From: Pseudomonadales bacterium | GTDB taxonomy: Bacteria > Pseudomonadota > Gammaproteobacteria > Pseudomonadales > IMCC2047 | Direction of reading: 5' to 3' | Length of the DNA: 6,619 nt | Assembly (NCBI GenBank): GCA_021736745.1 | Contig: JAIPFG010000182.1 | Span: 1 to 6,619 of the forward strand | Part shown: one piece after another, positions 5,865 to 6,619 of the stretch | Position numbering within the stretch: the first letter of the stretch is position 1 | Layout of the letters: the number at the start of each line of letters is the position of its first letter | Notes under the pieces: generated by a model | Database searches by the model: none | What the model was told of the DNA's origin: nothing | Seen by the model: the letters and a program-made list of their open reading frames with translations, nothing else | Translations under genes and position numbers: made by a program

Positions 5865-5948
5865 AACGCTCAACTAGGCGTCTTGAAGCTCTGCGGTTCT
5901 GACGGGGGGCGGTGCAAGGCCAAGGCGCTGGCGAGCTTATCGTTGGGC
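5865..5948 (+). other. attC-like imperfect palindrome B (probable integron recombination site)
   Basis: This 84-nt element is about 80% identical to 4359-4436, with a 6-nt insertion (AAGGCC) from a small tandem repeat. It ends GTTGGGC (5942-5948), an exact match to the attC right core GTTRRRY. GCTCAAC (5868-5874) fits the left core RYYYAAC. Inner arms CTAG-G-CGTC and GGCGCTGG pair with a single bulged G, as in site A. The next ATG is 15 nt downstream. If both sites are real, the cassette between them is about 1.5 kb and carries the PLD-like and lipoprotein genes. Confidence 0.6.
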
Positions 5949-5962
5949 GGCGGACACAACGG

Positions 5963-6325
5963 ATGAAAAAACAAATTATTAGGCCATACGTGCTTGTGAC
6001 TCTATCCCTTATGTGGAGCACAATTTCCGCTTTTCTAAGTGTCTGTACGGGAGAATGGGCATGGTTTGCCCGTTCCGGAACCCTGATGATCCTTTGTGGT
6101 GCAGCTCTGACAATTCGAAAGCTGCTGATTCTCGGACCACATTTATACGCTGAAGAATCAAGTGTAATTGATTGTGGGCGCATAGCGCCAACTCCTGAAG
6201 AGATTGAGGCAAAACGTCAAACCAAGATAGACTGCTGTTCTTTGCATATAGGCTCTTGGTTGGTTATTGTAGGGACATTCGTTTGCGGTTACGGGGATCT
6301 ATTGCCAAATATACTCAAATATTGA
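5963..6325 (+). CDS. Small membrane protein, unknown function (probable cassette gene)
   Basis: This is a 120-residue protein from the ATG at 5963, chosen because upstream codons in the same frame lie in the attC-like palindrome. Three hydrophobic segments are visible at about residues 8-28, 36-58 and 93-113, consistent with an inner-membrane protein. The loop between segments two and three carries APTPEEIEAKRQTKIDCCSL. Recognisable short motifs are WFARSGTLMILCGA and, near the end, GTFVCGYGDLL. Similar WF-RSG and GYGDL arrangements occur in small uncharacterised membrane proteins carried by mobile cassettes; I make this comparison from memory. There is no clear ribosome binding site, which is common for the first codons after an attC site. 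No attC-like repeat is seen after the stop, so its own cassette end is missing or too divergent to see. Confidence 0.72.
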   Translation: MKKQIIRPYVLVTLSLMWSTISAFLSVCTGEWAWFARSGTLMILCGAALTIRKLLILGPHLYAEESSVIDCGRIAPTPEEIEAKRQTKIDCCSLHIGSWLVIVGTFVCGYGDLLPNILKY

Positions 6326-6482
6326 AAATGGCCCATTTGTCGAGACCAGGTCCCCATTGTCTTCTGCATTTTCCACCGGAAGCATTTTTGGCCTATGTTT
6401 TCACATGAACTGAAGTCTCACACTTTTTGAACCTTTTCCAATTTTTCCAGCTAGTTTCGCGCAAAAAAAATTCACGGGTGGG
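6326..6482. other. Spacer between membrane-protein gene and transposase repeat
   Basis: No gene, clear terminator or attC-like repeat is visible. The only structure is a short palindrome, AAATGGCCCATTT, directly after the stop codon. It is too short to interpret. Confidence 0.4.
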
Positions 6483-6510
6483 GGGGACGCCCTTTATATT
6501 TTTATATTCA
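6483..6510 (-). repeat. Right copy of the transposase-flanking inverted repeat
   Basis: This is the inverted partner of 113-140, with 26 of 28 positions identical. The transposase stop codon TAA (6496-6494) lies inside it, so it forms the downstream border of the right transposase gene. The two copies face each other across the 6.3-kb interior. Confidence 0.8.
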
Positions 6511-6619
6511 GCAGTTCAATTAGTGAATACTTGTTTTCAAAAGCAATCCGCTCCCCTCTTTTGGCGGCTACGCTTACAGTCGGTACTGAAATCCCCAGGG
6601 CGGCGCCCAAATGGGTCAT
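6494..6619 (-). CDS. REP-associated tyrosine transposase, C-terminal fragment cut by window edge
   Basis: The minus strand from the window edge to TAA at 6494 encodes 41 uninterrupted residues, beginning MTHLGAALGISVPTVSVAAK and then RGERIAFENKYSLIELL. This is the helix-turn-helix tail seen at the C-terminus of REP-associated Y1 transposases, thought to help recognise the cognate repeat. The first Met is internal; the true start lies outside the window. It has the same orientation and probably the same family as the N-terminal piece at 1-81. The stop codon is embedded in the inverted repeat, so gene and repeat appear to move as one unit. Confidence 0.75.
   Translation of the reverse strand: MTHLGAALGISVPTVSVAAKRGERIAFENKYSLIELLNIKI

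Noticed and set aside
5912..5962. Longer N-terminus for the membrane protein
   Set aside because: It lies within attC-like site B; the ATG at 5963 immediately follows the site.
1..6619. CRISPR array, tRNA, rRNA or replication origin
   Set aside because: There are no regularly spaced repeats, no cloverleaf-like sequence and no iteron cluster that I could find by eye.

Overview
The window looks like an accessory region from a Gram-negative bacterium, most plausibly a deltaproteobacterium (Desulfobacterota, Desulfobacteraceae-like). I base this on the REP-associated Y1 transposase family at both ends, the paired DUF1566 (Lcl-type) secreted proteins with signal peptides, a lipoprotein with a lipobox, and attC-like repeats between small orphan genes. 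The taxonomic call comes from family knowledge, not a database search. No housekeeping gene, tRNA, rRNA or CRISPR array is visible.

Layout. Both edges lie inside a minus-strand REP-associated tyrosine transposase: the first 27 codons at 1-81 and the last 41 codons plus stop at 6494-6619. Each piece is bordered by a copy of a 28-bp repeat (113-140 and 6483-6510, 26/28 identical, inverted). Between them all confident genes are on the plus strand. From left to right: a gene-poor 0.67-kb stretch with an AT-rich palindrome; an orphan DUF2971 protein (749-1564); a closely spaced pair of exported DUF1566 proteins (1712-2437 and 2449-3573), the second with two DUF1566 units and a beta-helix-like tail; a pair of 78-residue proteins of opposite charge separated by 2 nt (3663-3899 and 3902-4138); a possible minus-strand small ORF (4155-4331); an attC-like repeat (4359-4436); a phospholipase-D-like protein (4457-5134); a small lipoprotein (5306-5746) followed by a strong stem-loop; a second attC-like repeat (5865-5948); and a three-helix membrane protein (5963-6325).

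How it fits together. The right half (about 4.36-6.33 kb) resembles an integron cassette array without a visible integrase: two imperfect palindromes about 80% identical to each other end in CGTTGG, and each is followed within about 20 nt by the start of an unrelated orphan gene. The DUF1566 pair is probably one transcription unit for exported proteins with a C-type-lectin-like fold. DUF2971 and the PLD-like protein belong to families often met in accessory or defence-type islands, but nothing here proves a defence role. The matching transposase fragments at the two ends mean either that the region sits between two copies of the same element or that the contig stopped at a repeat on both sides.
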